Assembly: GCA_003230435.1 (NCBI GenBank)
Contig: QIDW01000225.1
Span: 1 to 38,470, forward strand
Source of the DNA: Acidimicrobiia bacterium
GTDB lineage: Bacteria > Actinomycetota > Acidimicrobiia > Spongiisociales > ZC4RG35
Direction: 5' to 3'
Length of the DNA stretch: 38,470 bases
Each line of letters opens with the position of its first letter. Position 1 is the first letter of the stretch. The notes under the pieces were generated by a model that ran no database searches, was not told where the DNA came from, and worked only from the letters and a program-made list of their open reading frames with translations. The translations under genes and the position numbers were made by a program. Shown piece after piece: positions 17,779 through 26,928 of the stretch.

Positions 17779-17805
17779 AAAACCCGCAGCAACTCTGCGG
17801 GTTTT
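17779..17805 (-). terminator. Rho-independent terminator after tRNA-Leu
   Basis: AAAACCCGCAG at 17779-17789 and CTGCGGGTTTT at 17795-17805 form a perfect 11-bp stem with a five-base loop. Read on the minus strand it begins five bases after the mature 3' end of the tRNA and ends in a T-run (TTTT). Its symmetry lets it work for the convergent MFS transcript as well. The rest of 17608-17778 holds GC-rich sequence with no gene I can support. Confidence 0.85.
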
Positions 17806-17809
17806 CTCG

Positions 17810-17896
17810 TGCCCGGGGTGGGTTTCGAACCCACACGAGCCGTGTTCGGCTCAAGGGGGTTTAAGCCCCTCGCGTCTACCGTTCCGCCACCCGGGC
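17810..17896 (-). tRNA. tRNA-Leu (anticodon TAA)
   Basis: Minus-strand 87-nt class II tRNA. The acceptor stem GCCCGGG pairs with CCCGGGC, followed by discriminator A. The anticodon arm AGGGG-CTTAAAC-CCCCT gives TAA, which decodes UUA. The long variable arm TGAGCCGAACACGGCTCG and the T-arm with GGTTCGAAACC are clear. CCA is not encoded. It lies 19 bases downstream of the Ppx/GppA gene, at the end of the eno block, and is followed by a strong terminator. Confidence 0.97.
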
Positions 17897-17915
17897 GATG
17901 TAGGTCAGGTTTGTA

Positions 17916-18775
17916 TCAGGGTAAAGCCAGTAGGTAGCCGGCCGCACCGTCGAGTGTGTCACGTTCGGAAATCACGACCTCTGGCATATCCAGCGCATCC
18001 ATCACGCTGCCGGCGAGAACGGTGCCCGCCAGGATCACCGGCGCCCGCTTCGGATCGAGGCTGGGTATGGCGGCTGTCTCGTCCGTCGACATCGGGGTAA
18101 GCATTGAAGTCACCTGGCTCAATCGGTTGCGGCTGAGGGCCTGTCATATTCAGGTAGCTCCTGGGCGATCGCCGCGATACTCGTCCACGTGCCGGCCACG
18201 CCGACGAGGGTGCCTACGGCTCCTACCTCCACCTCTCTGAACATTTCGTCGACCAGACTCCTGGCCCTATCGATCTCGCCAGGCGACGCTGGTCGTTTGG
18301 GCAGGATCCTTTCCGTGAGCCGTACGGATCCGATATCAAAAGAAACCTCGTCGGCGGCCGACACGAATTCAGAGCTCCCGCCGCCAATGTCCGAAACTAC
18401 CACCGGTGGTGCCAGTTCTTGATTCGCGGTGGCGCCCCGATAGGCAAACCTTGCTTCTTCGTGACCGCTGATAAGGGTGGGCCTCATGCCAAGAACCTTC
18501 TCGGCCTGATCGAAGAACGCCTCCCTGTTGCTGGCATCGCGAGAGGCCGATGTGGCCATCGCCATTCGTCTCTCGACTTCCATTTCCTCCATCAGGTCGC
18601 CGAAACGACGAAACACCGCCAGCGTTCGTCCGATTGCCTCTTCGGAGAGGCTGCCTGACGCATCAACACCTTGTCCAAGCCCGGTCACCTGAACCCACTT
18701 CCCGAACTCGGTGATCCCGTCAGTGACTAGGAGTCGCATCGAGTTGGTGCCGATGTCGACGACGCCCACCCTCAT
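17916..18775 (-). pseudogene. Exopolyphosphatase / pppGpp phosphohydrolase (Ppx/GppA), interrupted by a frameshift
   Basis: Ppx/GppA proteins hydrolyse polyphosphate or pppGpp. The start is the ATG at 18775 (MRVGVVDIGTNSMRLLV, phosphate-binding motif 1), overlapping the DUF501 stop by four bases. VSDIGGGSSEFV is the second phosphate-binding motif. The first frame stops at 18119 after EYDRPSAATD. The family C-terminus (LSRNRLSQVTSML, then IPSLDPKRAPVILAGTVLAG and VVISERD) continues in another frame to 17916. The break maps to 18135-18146, between YDRP and LSRNRLSQ, where a handful of residues usually present are missing; the net loss must be 1 modulo 3. Family membership is secure; whether the break is real is not. 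Confidence 0.85.
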
Positions 18776-19290
18776 GGGCGACTTGTCCAGTTCGGGTTCG
18801 TCTCTCCACCAACAACACACTCCTCGGAGCAGTCCAAAGGCTCAATCCACTCTTGGACCAGCCGGCCAACCGGGTTGTCGCCACCCCCCCGAGTGTGGGC
18901 GTAGTGGGCGTGCAGACACTTGATACCAACCGAGGACCCTCCCACCCCACCTGACGGAGTCGGGTGGGCACCAACAGCCAGCAAGACATCCCGCTCCGTC
19001 TCATACGAACGGTGGGCAGCCTCCAGATCCTCTCGAAACTGCGGATCGGTTTCGGACTTGGTCTCCATACGTCTCACACCGCCGGAACTCTCCAGACGGG
19101 CGATGCGAGCCGTAGCCAGAGGGCAAGTCAACCAGTAGAGCGTCGGAAACGGTGTCCCATCGTCAAGCAGGGGTGGGACGCGAACCACGACCGGCAGCCC
19201 GAGATGACATCGTGAGACGACTTCCGAATCGGCACGCTGCGGACGTCCTATCTGCGCTTCGATGACCGCTCGGTCATCTATGTCGGTCAT
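18772..19290 (-). CDS. DUF501 family protein
   Basis: 172 residues from the ATG at 19290. DUF501 is an actinobacterial family of unknown function that almost always sits between the FtsB-like gene and a Ppx/GppA gene, as here. Recognisable parts are AQIGRPQRAD at the N-terminus, the Pro-rich PTLYWLTCPLA segment, and the C-terminal IKCLHAHYAHTRGGGDNPVG with its His/Cys cluster, which hints at metal binding (inference). The spacing to ftsB (21 bases) and the four-base overlap with the Ppx gene indicate one operon. Confidence 0.92.
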   Translation of the reverse strand: MTDIDDRAVIEAQIGRPQRADSEVVSRCHLGLPVVVRVPPLLDDGTPFPTLYWLTCPLATARIARLESSGGVRRMETKSETDPQFREDLEAAHRSYETERDVLLAVGAHPTPSGGVGGSSVGIKCLHAHYAHTRGGGDNPVGRLVQEWIEPLDCSEECVVGGETNPNWTSRP

Positions 19291-19311
19291 GTCTAGCTGT
19301 GTGTCGCACAA

Positions 19312-19704
19312 CTAGGAATCTAAGTCGGCGCCCGTTACAAAGTCCCAGAGAGCGTCGACCCAGGTTCGCTCCTCGGGGATCACGAGGTTGTCTGTCTGCG
19401 GTTGGGGGCGTGTCTCCTCCGAGGGCGGATCGAGGACGATGTACGCCGTTTCACCTGGTCGGACATAACCAAGCTTCTCCCGCGCCAGCTTCTCGACTTC
19501 CTGATCCGTCTGAAGCGCGGCAACGTCTGCAGCAAGCACCTCGTTGTCTTCCTCGAGGGCAGCAAGCTGGGCTCTTGCGGAGTTCACCTGACGCTGAGAG
19601 TCGAGGATCTGGCGATACGGGACCACCTGGGTCAAGAAAGCTGCACCCATCACGAGGAAGAGGAGTGTTGCCAGCACCGCGCCGGGACGCCGAAACACAG
19701 TCAT
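19312..19704 (-). CDS. ftsB: FtsB/DivIC-like septum formation protein
   Basis: 130 residues from the ATG at 19704, overlapping the enolase stop by four bases. One N-terminal membrane segment (VLATLLFLVMGAAFLTQVVP, about residues 10-29) is followed by a coiled coil (residues 32-70, Gln/Glu/Leu-rich) and the conserved EKLAREKLGYVRPGETAYIV box of DivIC/FtsB proteins. It should join FtsL and FtsQ in the divisome. Its place downstream of eno is the standard actinobacterial arrangement. Confidence 0.92.
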   Translation of the reverse strand: MTVFRRPGAVLATLLFLVMGAAFLTQVVPYRQILDSQRQVNSARAQLAALEEDNEVLAADVAALQTDQEVEKLAREKLGYVRPGETAYIVLDPPSEETRPQPQTDNLVIPEERTWVDALWDFVTGADLDS

Positions 19705-20978
19705 CGTCCTCTCCTGAAAGTGTCCCAACCAGCGAAACGGGCCTCGCTGCCCATCGTTTCCTCGATCCTCAACAGCTGGTTGTACTTGGCGGTCCGTTCC
19801 CCGCGCGCGGGAGCACCCGCCTTGATCTGCCCGGCATTGGTGGCCACAACCAGGTGTGAGATGAAGGTGTCCTCGGTCTCGCCGCTGCGATGGCTGACCA
19901 TCTGACCGAAACTGGCCCTTTCAGCCAACTGCATCGTGTGGAGTGTCTCGGAGACCGACCCGATTTGATTGACCTTGATCAGTATGGCGTTGGCAGCGCC
20001 TTCGGCGATGCCACGACGAAGAAACTCCTCGTTGGTGACGAAGAGGTCGTCACCAACGATCTGGACCCGACGACCCAGACGCTCAGTCAGAGCCTTCCAT
20101 CCGTCCCAATCGTCTTCAGACATCCCGTCTTCGATTGAGACGAGGGGATACTTGTCGACAAGACCGGTCAGATAGTCGACCATCTCACCCGAACTGAGCT
20201 CTCGGCCCTCGAGGCCGTACCGGCCCTCCCGATAGATCTCGGTCGCGGCGACATCGAGTGCGAGGGCAATCTCCTCGCCAACTTTGTATCCGGCGGAATC
20301 AATCGCCTCCACCAGCAGGTCGAGGGCGGCTTCACTTGTCGCCAGGTCGGGTGCGAAGCCTCCCTCATCGCCGACATTGGTAGTGAGGCCGAGACCTGCG
20401 ATCACGCTCTTGAGGGCGTGATAGACCTCGACACCGGCCCGAAGGGCCTCGGAGAACGAGGGAAGACCGGCAGGGACGAGCATGAACTCCTGAATGTCGA
20501 CCGAGTTGGCGGCATGAGCGCCCCCGTTCAGAACGTTGAGACACGGCACCGGGAGCAACCGCGCAGAGGGGCCACCCAGATAGCGAAACAGGGGAAGACC
20601 CACGCTGGCCGCGGCGGCTCGAGCGACGGCGAGCGACACAGCAAGAATGGCGTTGGCGCCGAGGCTGGCCTTGTTGGGTGTCCCGTCGAGATCTGCCATC
20701 AGGAGGTCGAGCTCCTCCTGACGAGTGACGTCTCTGCCTGCCAACGCAGGGGCAATCGTGTCGTTGACGTGACCTACGGCACTCTCGACAGCCTTGCCCA
20801 TCCACCGGTCACCGCCGTCACGCAACTCGACGGCCTCCAGCGTGCCGGTCGAAGCTCCGGACGGTACGAGAGCGCGACCAAACCCACCTGATGAAAAGAC
20901 CTCGGCCTCGACTGTGGGGTTTCCCCGAGAGTCGAGCACCTGGCGGGCGTGAATTCGCTCGATTGTGGTGTTTGTCAT
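19701..20978 (-). CDS. eno: Enolase
   Basis: 425 residues, full length. It interconverts 2-phosphoglycerate and phosphoenolpyruvate. Visible marks: ARQVLDSRGNPTVEAEV at the N-terminus, GGAHAANSVDIQEFM, the Mg ligands in SIEDGMSEDDW and GDDLFVTN, the catalytic Lys in ILIKVNQIGSVSETL, and the C-terminal signature SHRSGETEDTFISHLVVA. It lies 58 bases after mazG and overlaps ftsB. No Shine-Dalgarno is obvious in front of the ATG at 20978, but the family N-terminus fits this start. Confidence 0.98.
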   Translation of the reverse strand: MTNTTIERIHARQVLDSRGNPTVEAEVFSSGGFGRALVPSGASTGTLEAVELRDGGDRWMGKAVESAVGHVNDTIAPALAGRDVTRQEELDLLMADLDGTPNKASLGANAILAVSLAVARAAAASVGLPLFRYLGGPSARLLPVPCLNVLNGGAHAANSVDIQEFMLVPAGLPSFSEALRAGVEVYHALKSVIAGLGLTTNVGDEGGFAPDLATSEAALDLLVEAIDSAGYKVGEEIALALDVAATEIYREGRYGLEGRELSSGEMVDYLTGLVDKYPLVSIEDGMSEDDWDGWKALTERLGRRVQIVGDDLFVTNEEFLRRGIAEGAANAILIKVNQIGSVSETLHTMQLAERASFGQMVSHRSGETEDTFISHLVVATNAGQIKAGAPARGERTAKYNQLLRIEETMGSEARFAGWDTFRRGR

Positions 20979-21036
20979 AGACGCTGGCAGACCGCTCGCG
21001 GCGCCAAACTACCACCGCTCCGGTTCTGTACCTCGC

Positions 21037-22449
21037 CTATGCGTGTTTGGCTTGCTCCCACCTGACGTTCAAAGCGTCGAGGTCGAGACCGTCAAGTGTT
21101 CCCTTCGCCTCCATACGGCGAAAACGCTCCTCAAAACGATCGGTTGCCCCCCGAAGGGCCACTTCCGCGTCCAGGTCGAGATGCCGGGCCAGATTGACCA
21201 CCGAGAACAGCACATCTCCAAGCTCTGCCTCGATATCACCGTCGCCCGACATGGCGGCCCTCAGTTCGCCAAACTCCTCATTGATCTTCGGCAGTACTGC
21301 AGCGGCCTCGTCCCAGTCGAAACCAACCTTGGCGACCCTATTCTGGATCTTTGCCGCCCGATGCAACCCTGGCATTCCCGGCGGAACCCCGTCGAGCGCC
21401 GACTCGTCACCGGTCTCTCCCCTCTCCTCCGTCTTGATGCGATCCCAATTGGCTTTGACCTCTGCGGCAGATGACACCTCGATGTCGCCAAAGACATGAG
21501 GATGTCGTCGCACCAGTTTCTGACGCATCCCCTCGGCCACGTCATCGATGTCGAACACGCCGTTCTCGCGGGCGATGACGGAGTGGAAGAGCACCTGAAG
21601 AAGCACGTCTCCAAGCTCGTCCTCGACCTCTGCGTAGGCCATCAATTCAGGATCAATTTCGTCGAGACGCTGGATCGCGTCGATGAGCTCGTAGGACTCC
21701 TCGACCAGGTTCTTGATCAGACTGCGATGAGTCTGGTCTTTGTCCCAAGGGCACTCGGTGCGGAGTCGTCTCATGGTGCGCACCGCACCGACAAGTCCTG
21801 CCGGTTCCGCGTCGATGTACAGCGATGTCCGAAACCCGGCCAGAGACGAGTCCACGTTTTCAGGCAAGGACTCAGTGACCACGGCATCCGAAGCACCCAG
21901 ACCCACCAGCACCGTCACCATCGTCTCCTCGAGAGTCACACGGTCCACAGAGGCGCAAACATCCGCAAGGATCTCGGGTCGATCGAGATGGCCGATGATC
22001 GTCGGTTTGTCCAAGACCAGAGGATCTGCCAAGTCGTGGCCATTGAGGATTTGAAGACCTCGCTCGAGTGGGTCGCAACCGACTTCTGCGAGGATCGCAT
22101 CGACAAAGGACTCGCCGGGGATCACTTCGAGATCAAGGTCTCTGTCGAGGAGCTTGCGGACTGCGAACTCGCCCACCAACGGGCTCCCGGGTACGGCGTA
22201 CACGACGTCACCCGACTTCGAGGCTTCGATCACCCTGTTGGCGATGGCCTCATAAACGTCGTCGAAGGTGTCTCCCGACTGATAGAGATCATCGCAGAAG
22301 AGGACATCTCTCAGATCGGCCAGTTGGCGTGCTGACGGATGGTGTTCGCTGCGGACTACCACCGTCAACGTCGGATCGAGAAGAAGTGACTTCACCGCCT
22401 CCGGGACCCGGTCGAAATCGCCGGGGCCGAGACCGATGATCGTGATCAT
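21037..22449 (-). CDS. mazG: MazG nucleotide pyrophosphohydrolase with N-terminal tetrapyrrole-methylase-like domain
   Basis: 470 residues. Residues 1 to about 200 resemble the SAM-dependent tetrapyrrole methylase fold (IIGLGPGDFDRVPEAV, VVYAVPGSPLVGE), as in YabN-type fusions. The C-terminal part is MazG, with LRTECPWDKDQTHRSLIKNL, the metal-binding EESYEL and ELGDVLLQV pairs, and a second EEFGEL / ELGDVLFSVVNLAR set. MazG cleaves NTPs to NMPs and PPi as house-cleaning. Whether the methylase-like domain is active is unknown. Its ATG overlaps the upstream foldase gene stop by four bases. Confidence 0.94.
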   Translation of the reverse strand: MITIIGLGPGDFDRVPEAVKSLLLDPTLTVVVRSEHHPSARQLADLRDVLFCDDLYQSGDTFDDVYEAIANRVIEASKSGDVVYAVPGSPLVGEFAVRKLLDRDLDLEVIPGESFVDAILAEVGCDPLERGLQILNGHDLADPLVLDKPTIIGHLDRPEILADVCASVDRVTLEETMVTVLVGLGASDAVVTESLPENVDSSLAGFRTSLYIDAEPAGLVGAVRTMRRLRTECPWDKDQTHRSLIKNLVEESYELIDAIQRLDEIDPELMAYAEVEDELGDVLLQVLFHSVIARENGVFDIDDVAEGMRQKLVRRHPHVFGDIEVSSAAEVKANWDRIKTEERGETGDESALDGVPPGMPGLHRAAKIQNRVAKVGFDWDEAAAVLPKINEEFGELRAAMSGDGDIEAELGDVLFSVVNLARHLDLDAEVALRGATDRFEERFRRMEAKGTLDGLDLDALNVRWEQAKHA

Positions 22450-23355
22450 TCGGTGGGGGCGATCACTCCGGGCTGCGGCGTCGTCTGCCAGATCCCATAC
22501 TCCTCAACAACTGTCACATCCGCAGATGTCATCTGCACGAGGAACCAGGTCTCGAGCTCGGCAGCCACGGCTGTCGCCTCCAGCGTGTCGGCGATCTCGT
22601 CTTCGGTGGGAAGATCACCTTCTGCCGGCTCGACCCGGTCGGTCACCAGCATCACGTGAAAACCGAACTGAGTCCCGACGAGGGTCTCGTAAACGTCACC
22701 AACCGGTGCGACCAAGGATGCGTCGCGGAACTCCGGGACGTATTGGCCGGCCGACCCACAAGGCAGGATTCCGTCGTTGGCTGCACTGCCCGGATCCTGG
22801 GATAGCTCTGTGGCGACCGCACCAAACTCTTCGCCGGCGTTAACGCGATCCATGGCATCCTGGGCCTCGGCTTCCGTATTCAACAGGATGTGAGACACGC
22901 AAACCTGAGTCAACGAGGCAACGGCTGTTTCCATCTCAGCATCAATATCTTCCTGTGAGGGGGCTGAGATATCTCCACTCAGCGCCTCGCGGACAGCACC
23001 ATCGAGCAGTCCCTGGCGTGCAATGTTGATAAGAAACTCCTCAGTGACCCCCCGGCTTGCGAGAAACTCCTCACGGGGCTCGTCGGCGTTGGCGGTTTCG
23101 TAGATGCGATCGGCCTCGGCGGCGACCTCTTCATCGGTGAACCCGATGCCGAATTGCTCGCTGGCGGCCACGTTGATGACCTCCCACTGAACTTCGAAGC
23201 CGAGGAACTGAGGATTCCTCCGGATCGATCAGACTTTCGACGTCGCCGACGGTGATGTCTGTTCCGTTGACGGTCGCGGCCACGGTGGATGAACCACCAC
23301 CACAGGCGCCGAGGCCGAGCGCGAGCAAAACGAGAATTGGGACGAGTTTTTTCAA
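22446..23355 (-). pseudogene. Lipoprotein parvulin-type foldase (PpiC/SurA/PrsA-like), interrupted by a frameshift
   Basis: The TTG start at 23355 has AGGATC upstream and opens a lipoprotein signal (KKLVPILVLLALGLGACGGG, lipobox LGAC). The mature N-terminus ATVNGTDITVGDVESLID is typical of SurA/PrsA proteins. The frame is lost at about 23205-23222. Conserved sequence resumes as FLGFEVQWEVINVAASEQFGI and FTDEEVAAEADRIYE, then a parvulin-like rotamase region with VCVSHILLNTEAEAQDAMDR and FGAVATELSQDPGS. The net loss must be 2 modulo 3. It would assist folding of exported proteins. The gene stands between mfd and mazG, its usual actinobacterial place. Confidence 0.85.
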
Positions 23356-23454
23356 GAGAGATCCTTTGCAGGAGGAAGTTTGGCAGATGCTAGGTATTGG
23401 ACGTTCTTAAGGCGAAGACGGGTTCCCGGACGCTGTGGGACAAAACCTCGTTTG

Positions 23455-26400
23455 TCAGCTCTTCCACATCTCACCGACAAAACCCACCAGGTTCTCCATG
23501 AGCGGTTCGGTCGCCGGGATGAAAAGAGCTCCTTCAGCGGCCTGAAGAACGCTTGAGTCGCACCTCCTGGGAGGGCTTGAGGTCAACCGGCGAAATTCGT
23601 ATCTCATGACGAAGCTTGACGATCTCGACGACACCGACCCGGATTGCCTCGACACGCAGTTGGGCGAGTTCGATCAGCGCAACCGCTGCGGTGGGAAGTG
23701 GCCCAAATCGGTCAACCCACTCGGTCGCGACATCGCTCACATCGCTTTCGGTGATCGCGGCGGCAAGGCGGCGGTACGCCTCCAGTCGCAGCTCCTGGTC
23801 AGCTATGTACGACTCGGGGAGATGAGCGTCCACGGGAAGATCGATCCGGATCTCCGGCGGACCGGTGGCCTCGATCGGCTTGCCCTCCATTTCCTTCACC
23901 GCCTCGGCCACGAGTTCTGCGTAGAGATCGAATCCGACGGCTGCGATATGCCCGCTTTGGACCTCGCCCAGGATCGACCCCGCCCCACGAATCTCCAGGT
24001 CTCGCAGAGCCAGTTGGAATCCGGAACCCAGATCGGTCGACTCTCCGATCGCTTCGAGACGTCGGTGAGCGTCTTCGGTGAGTGATTGGTCCTGCGGATG
24101 GAAGAGGTAGGCGTAGGCCCTCTGACTCGACCGTCCCACACGGCCACGTAGCTGATACAACTGGGCAAGACCGAGGAGATCGGCGCGCTCGACGACCAAT
24201 GTGTTGACCTTGGGGAGATCGAGCCCCGACTCGATGATGGTCGTGGCCACCAGGACGTCATGCTCTCCGTTCCAGAAGTCGATCATCACCTGCTCGAGTT
24301 GCCCTTCGGACATCTGCCCGTGGGCAACCGCGAAACTGGCATCCGGCACCAACTCTTTCAAGCGTGCGACGGCGCGTTCGATCGACTGAACACGATTGTG
24401 AACGTAGAAGACCTGGCCCTCTCTGAGCAGTTCCCGCCTGATCGCTGCCGACACGGCCTGTTCATCGAAGGGGCCCACGTAGGTGAGGATGGGATGACGA
24501 TCCTCGGGCGGTGTGCGAATGTGAGACACATCCCGAATCCCGGTATCGGGGTGGCCGTGAGTGTGAGGACATCCACTCCAACCTTGAGCCGCTTCATAGC
24601 GTCCTTGGCGTTCACCCCGAATCGCTGCTCCTCATCTATGACCAGCAGCCCGAGGCTTTTGAACCGGATGTCCTCCGATAGAAGTCGGTGGGTGCCGATG
24701 ACGAGATCCACCTCACCCGTAGCCAAACCCTCAACTACCTGCTTCTGCTGCTTGGTGGTGAGAAACCTCGACAAAACCTCGACCCGAACCGGATAGGGGG
24801 CAAACCGCTGGGAGAACACCTGGTGATGCTGTTGGGCGAGAAGGGTCGTGGGACAGAGGATGGCGACCTGGCGGCCATCCTGAACCGCTTTGAAGGCTGC
24901 CCTGATGGCCACTTCAGTTTTTCCGAACCCGACATCCCCGAAGATGAGACGGTCCATGGGCGTGTTGGCTTCCATGTCGGTCTTGACATCTCCGATCGCC
25001 TTGAGTTGGTCCAGAGTCTCTTCAAACGGGAACGATGCCTCCAACTCGTGTTGCCATGGAGTGTCGCGTTCATAGGCGTGACCGGTGGCGAGGGCTCTTT
25101 GACGATGGAGTTCAACCACCTGAGCCGCCACGGCAGCCACAGCCTTGCGAACCCGGCTCTTCTGCTCCGACCAGTCTTTGCCGCCCATACGCGAAACCCG
25201 CGGCGCCTCACCGCCGGTATATCGCTTGACAGCGGCGAGTTGGTCAACAGGTACGTAGAGCTTGTCCCCTCTCGCGTATGCGACGATCAGGTAATCGCGC
25301 TCGATCCCGACCATCGTCCGAGAGACCAATCCCTCAAATCGGCCAATGCCATGCTGGAAATGGACGACATAGTCGCCTTCGGTGAGATCCTGGTATTGCT
25401 GCCGCGGAGGCGAGGAGATGCGACCCGTTCTGCGATGAGCCCGGCGTCTTCCCGCGATCTCCTGCTCGCCGAGAACCGCTACACCAAGGTCCGACGCGAC
25501 GAATCCCTTGTGTATCCCGACGGATACGACGGCGGACCTGGGATCGGCAAGGGCGTCGAGTCGATCGATGGCCAAACCCTGATCAGCGAGAACCCCGGTC
25601 ACGCGGTCGGCGGCGGATTCGCCGTCCATGGCGACAACGACGGTCATCTCCTTCTCGAGCAGCCGGTTCAGCCCAGCCGCCACCGATTCGGGGTCACCAG
25701 ATGTGGCGTCAAGAGAGGTGATCTTGAGCACGGGGTCAGCTGGACCCGTCGGCGTCGACAAAATGCGGAGATGAGCTCGACCCCGAATAGCGCTATCGAG
25801 ATCAAGAAACAAAGCCGGATGATTCCCTGCCTCCGGGGCTGCCTCGCCCCAGGTTGGAGCCAGTGCCGCAGCCAACTCGGCCTCCTCCTTGATCAGATCG
25901 CGGCAGCGATCCAAACTGCGTGTCGGATCTACCAGGGCAAGGTGGCCTGACGGAGCCAGCTCATCGATCATGCATCGCTCGTCGGCGAGCCATGGAAGCC
26001 ATGACTCGATGCCGGGGAACAACTGACCCTCGACGATGCGGTCCCACGTCGAGGCGGCCCAAGCTTCCGCCGTCACCAAGCCCGCCGCACGTTTCCGAAT
26101 AGCTGAGTCCGGTCTCACCTCCCGAGCCGGGTAGGCGACGAATCGCTCGACTGGATCGAGTGACCTCTGGGTCGCGACGGAGAACTGCCGAATCTCGTCC
26201 AACCGGTCCCCCCAGAAGTCAAGACGAATCGGCTGATCGGCCTGACCGGGGAAAACGTCAACGATCCCTCCTCGAACCGCGAACTCACCTCGTGCCTCCA
26301 CACGGTCCGTGCGGTGGTACCCGGCTTTTGCAAGATCCCGTGTGAGGCCATCCATCTCGATCTCCTCACCGGCATTCAGAGACAGAGGGGCCACATCTGA

Positions 26401-26766
26401 ATCACTGAGTCGTTGGATCGCACTTCTGACGCTGGCAACGATGATCGTCGGCGAGCCCACTGCCAACCGATGGCGTGCTTCAGCACGCTGTGTCATGGTC
26501 GCGGTGTTGGGTGAGACGTGTTCGAATGGAAGGGTCTCCCAGGCCGGAGCGAACACAACATCGCTGGTGAAGAGCTTGAGGTCGTCGACGAGCTCTTCGG
26601 CGTCACTCTCCCCCGGCAGAATCACCAGCAATGTACGGCTCAGGCTCTCGAACAGCCCTGCCAGTGCGAATGCCCTGCCCCCGGGCGCGACCGCCCAGAC
26701 CGAGTCGAGATCGGGCAACGGCGCGGAACGCCACCCCGAAAGAAGAGGTGCCAATGGAGCAGCCAT
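23455..26766 (-). pseudogene. mfd: Transcription-repair coupling factor Mfd, broken by two frameshifts
   Basis: Mfd removes stalled RNA polymerase at lesions and recruits UvrA. From the ATG at 26766 the order is: UvrB-like domain (VVFAPAWETLPFEHVSPN), the RNA-polymerase-binding CarD-like domain (about residues 455-505, GDYVVHFQHGIGRFEGL), helicase motif I GDVGFGKTEVAIRAAF, motif II DEEQRFG, and motif III TATPIP. Break 1 (24536-24544) removes the RTLxMxxxG stretch that should follow TATPIP; sequence resumes as IRDVSHIRTPPEDRHP in another frame, implying about 25 missing bases. Break 2 (23548-23554) comes after EVRLKR; the C-terminus SVLQAAEGALFIPATEPL continues in a third frame to 23455. As written the gene cannot make functional Mfd. 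Intact length would be about 1115 residues. Confidence 0.9.
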
Positions 26767-26804
26767 GAGGACCGGCGATGTTACAAGTAAACGCTCTCTT
26801 CCTT

Positions 26805-26840
26805 CTAAGTGCTCTCCAACGCAGGTGCGGTCGCATGTTT
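26805..26840 (+). repeat. Dispersed intergenic motif, copy 5 (long form)
   Basis: CTAAGTGCTCTCCAACG is the exact core. It is followed by an extension ending GGTCGCATGTTT at 26829-26840, shared with copy 3 at 2949-2985. It lies 38 bases upstream of the mfd ATG, opposite to the direction of mfd, in the 162-base gap behind the symporter gene. Confidence 0.55.
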
Positions 26841-26883
26841 CGGCGAGACAGGGGCGTCGCATCGCCAGGACGCAGGACAAAGG

Positions 26884-26901
26884 CGCACCCGTAGCGGTGC
26901 G
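26884..26901 (-). terminator. Possible weak terminator behind the symporter gene
   Basis: CGCACC at 26884-26889 pairs with GGTGCG at 26896-26901 around a six-base loop. Read on the minus strand it lies about 28 bases after the symporter stop and is followed by CCTTTG, only a poor T-run. The stem is short, so the evidence is modest. Confidence 0.3.
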
Positions 26902-26928
26902 TCGAGGACGAGGACACCGCGAGCGGCG

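Noticed and set aside
24688..25950. 420-codon plus-strand ORF over mfd
   Set aside because: It is the complement of conserved Mfd helicase and CarD-like domains; no family resemblance of its own.
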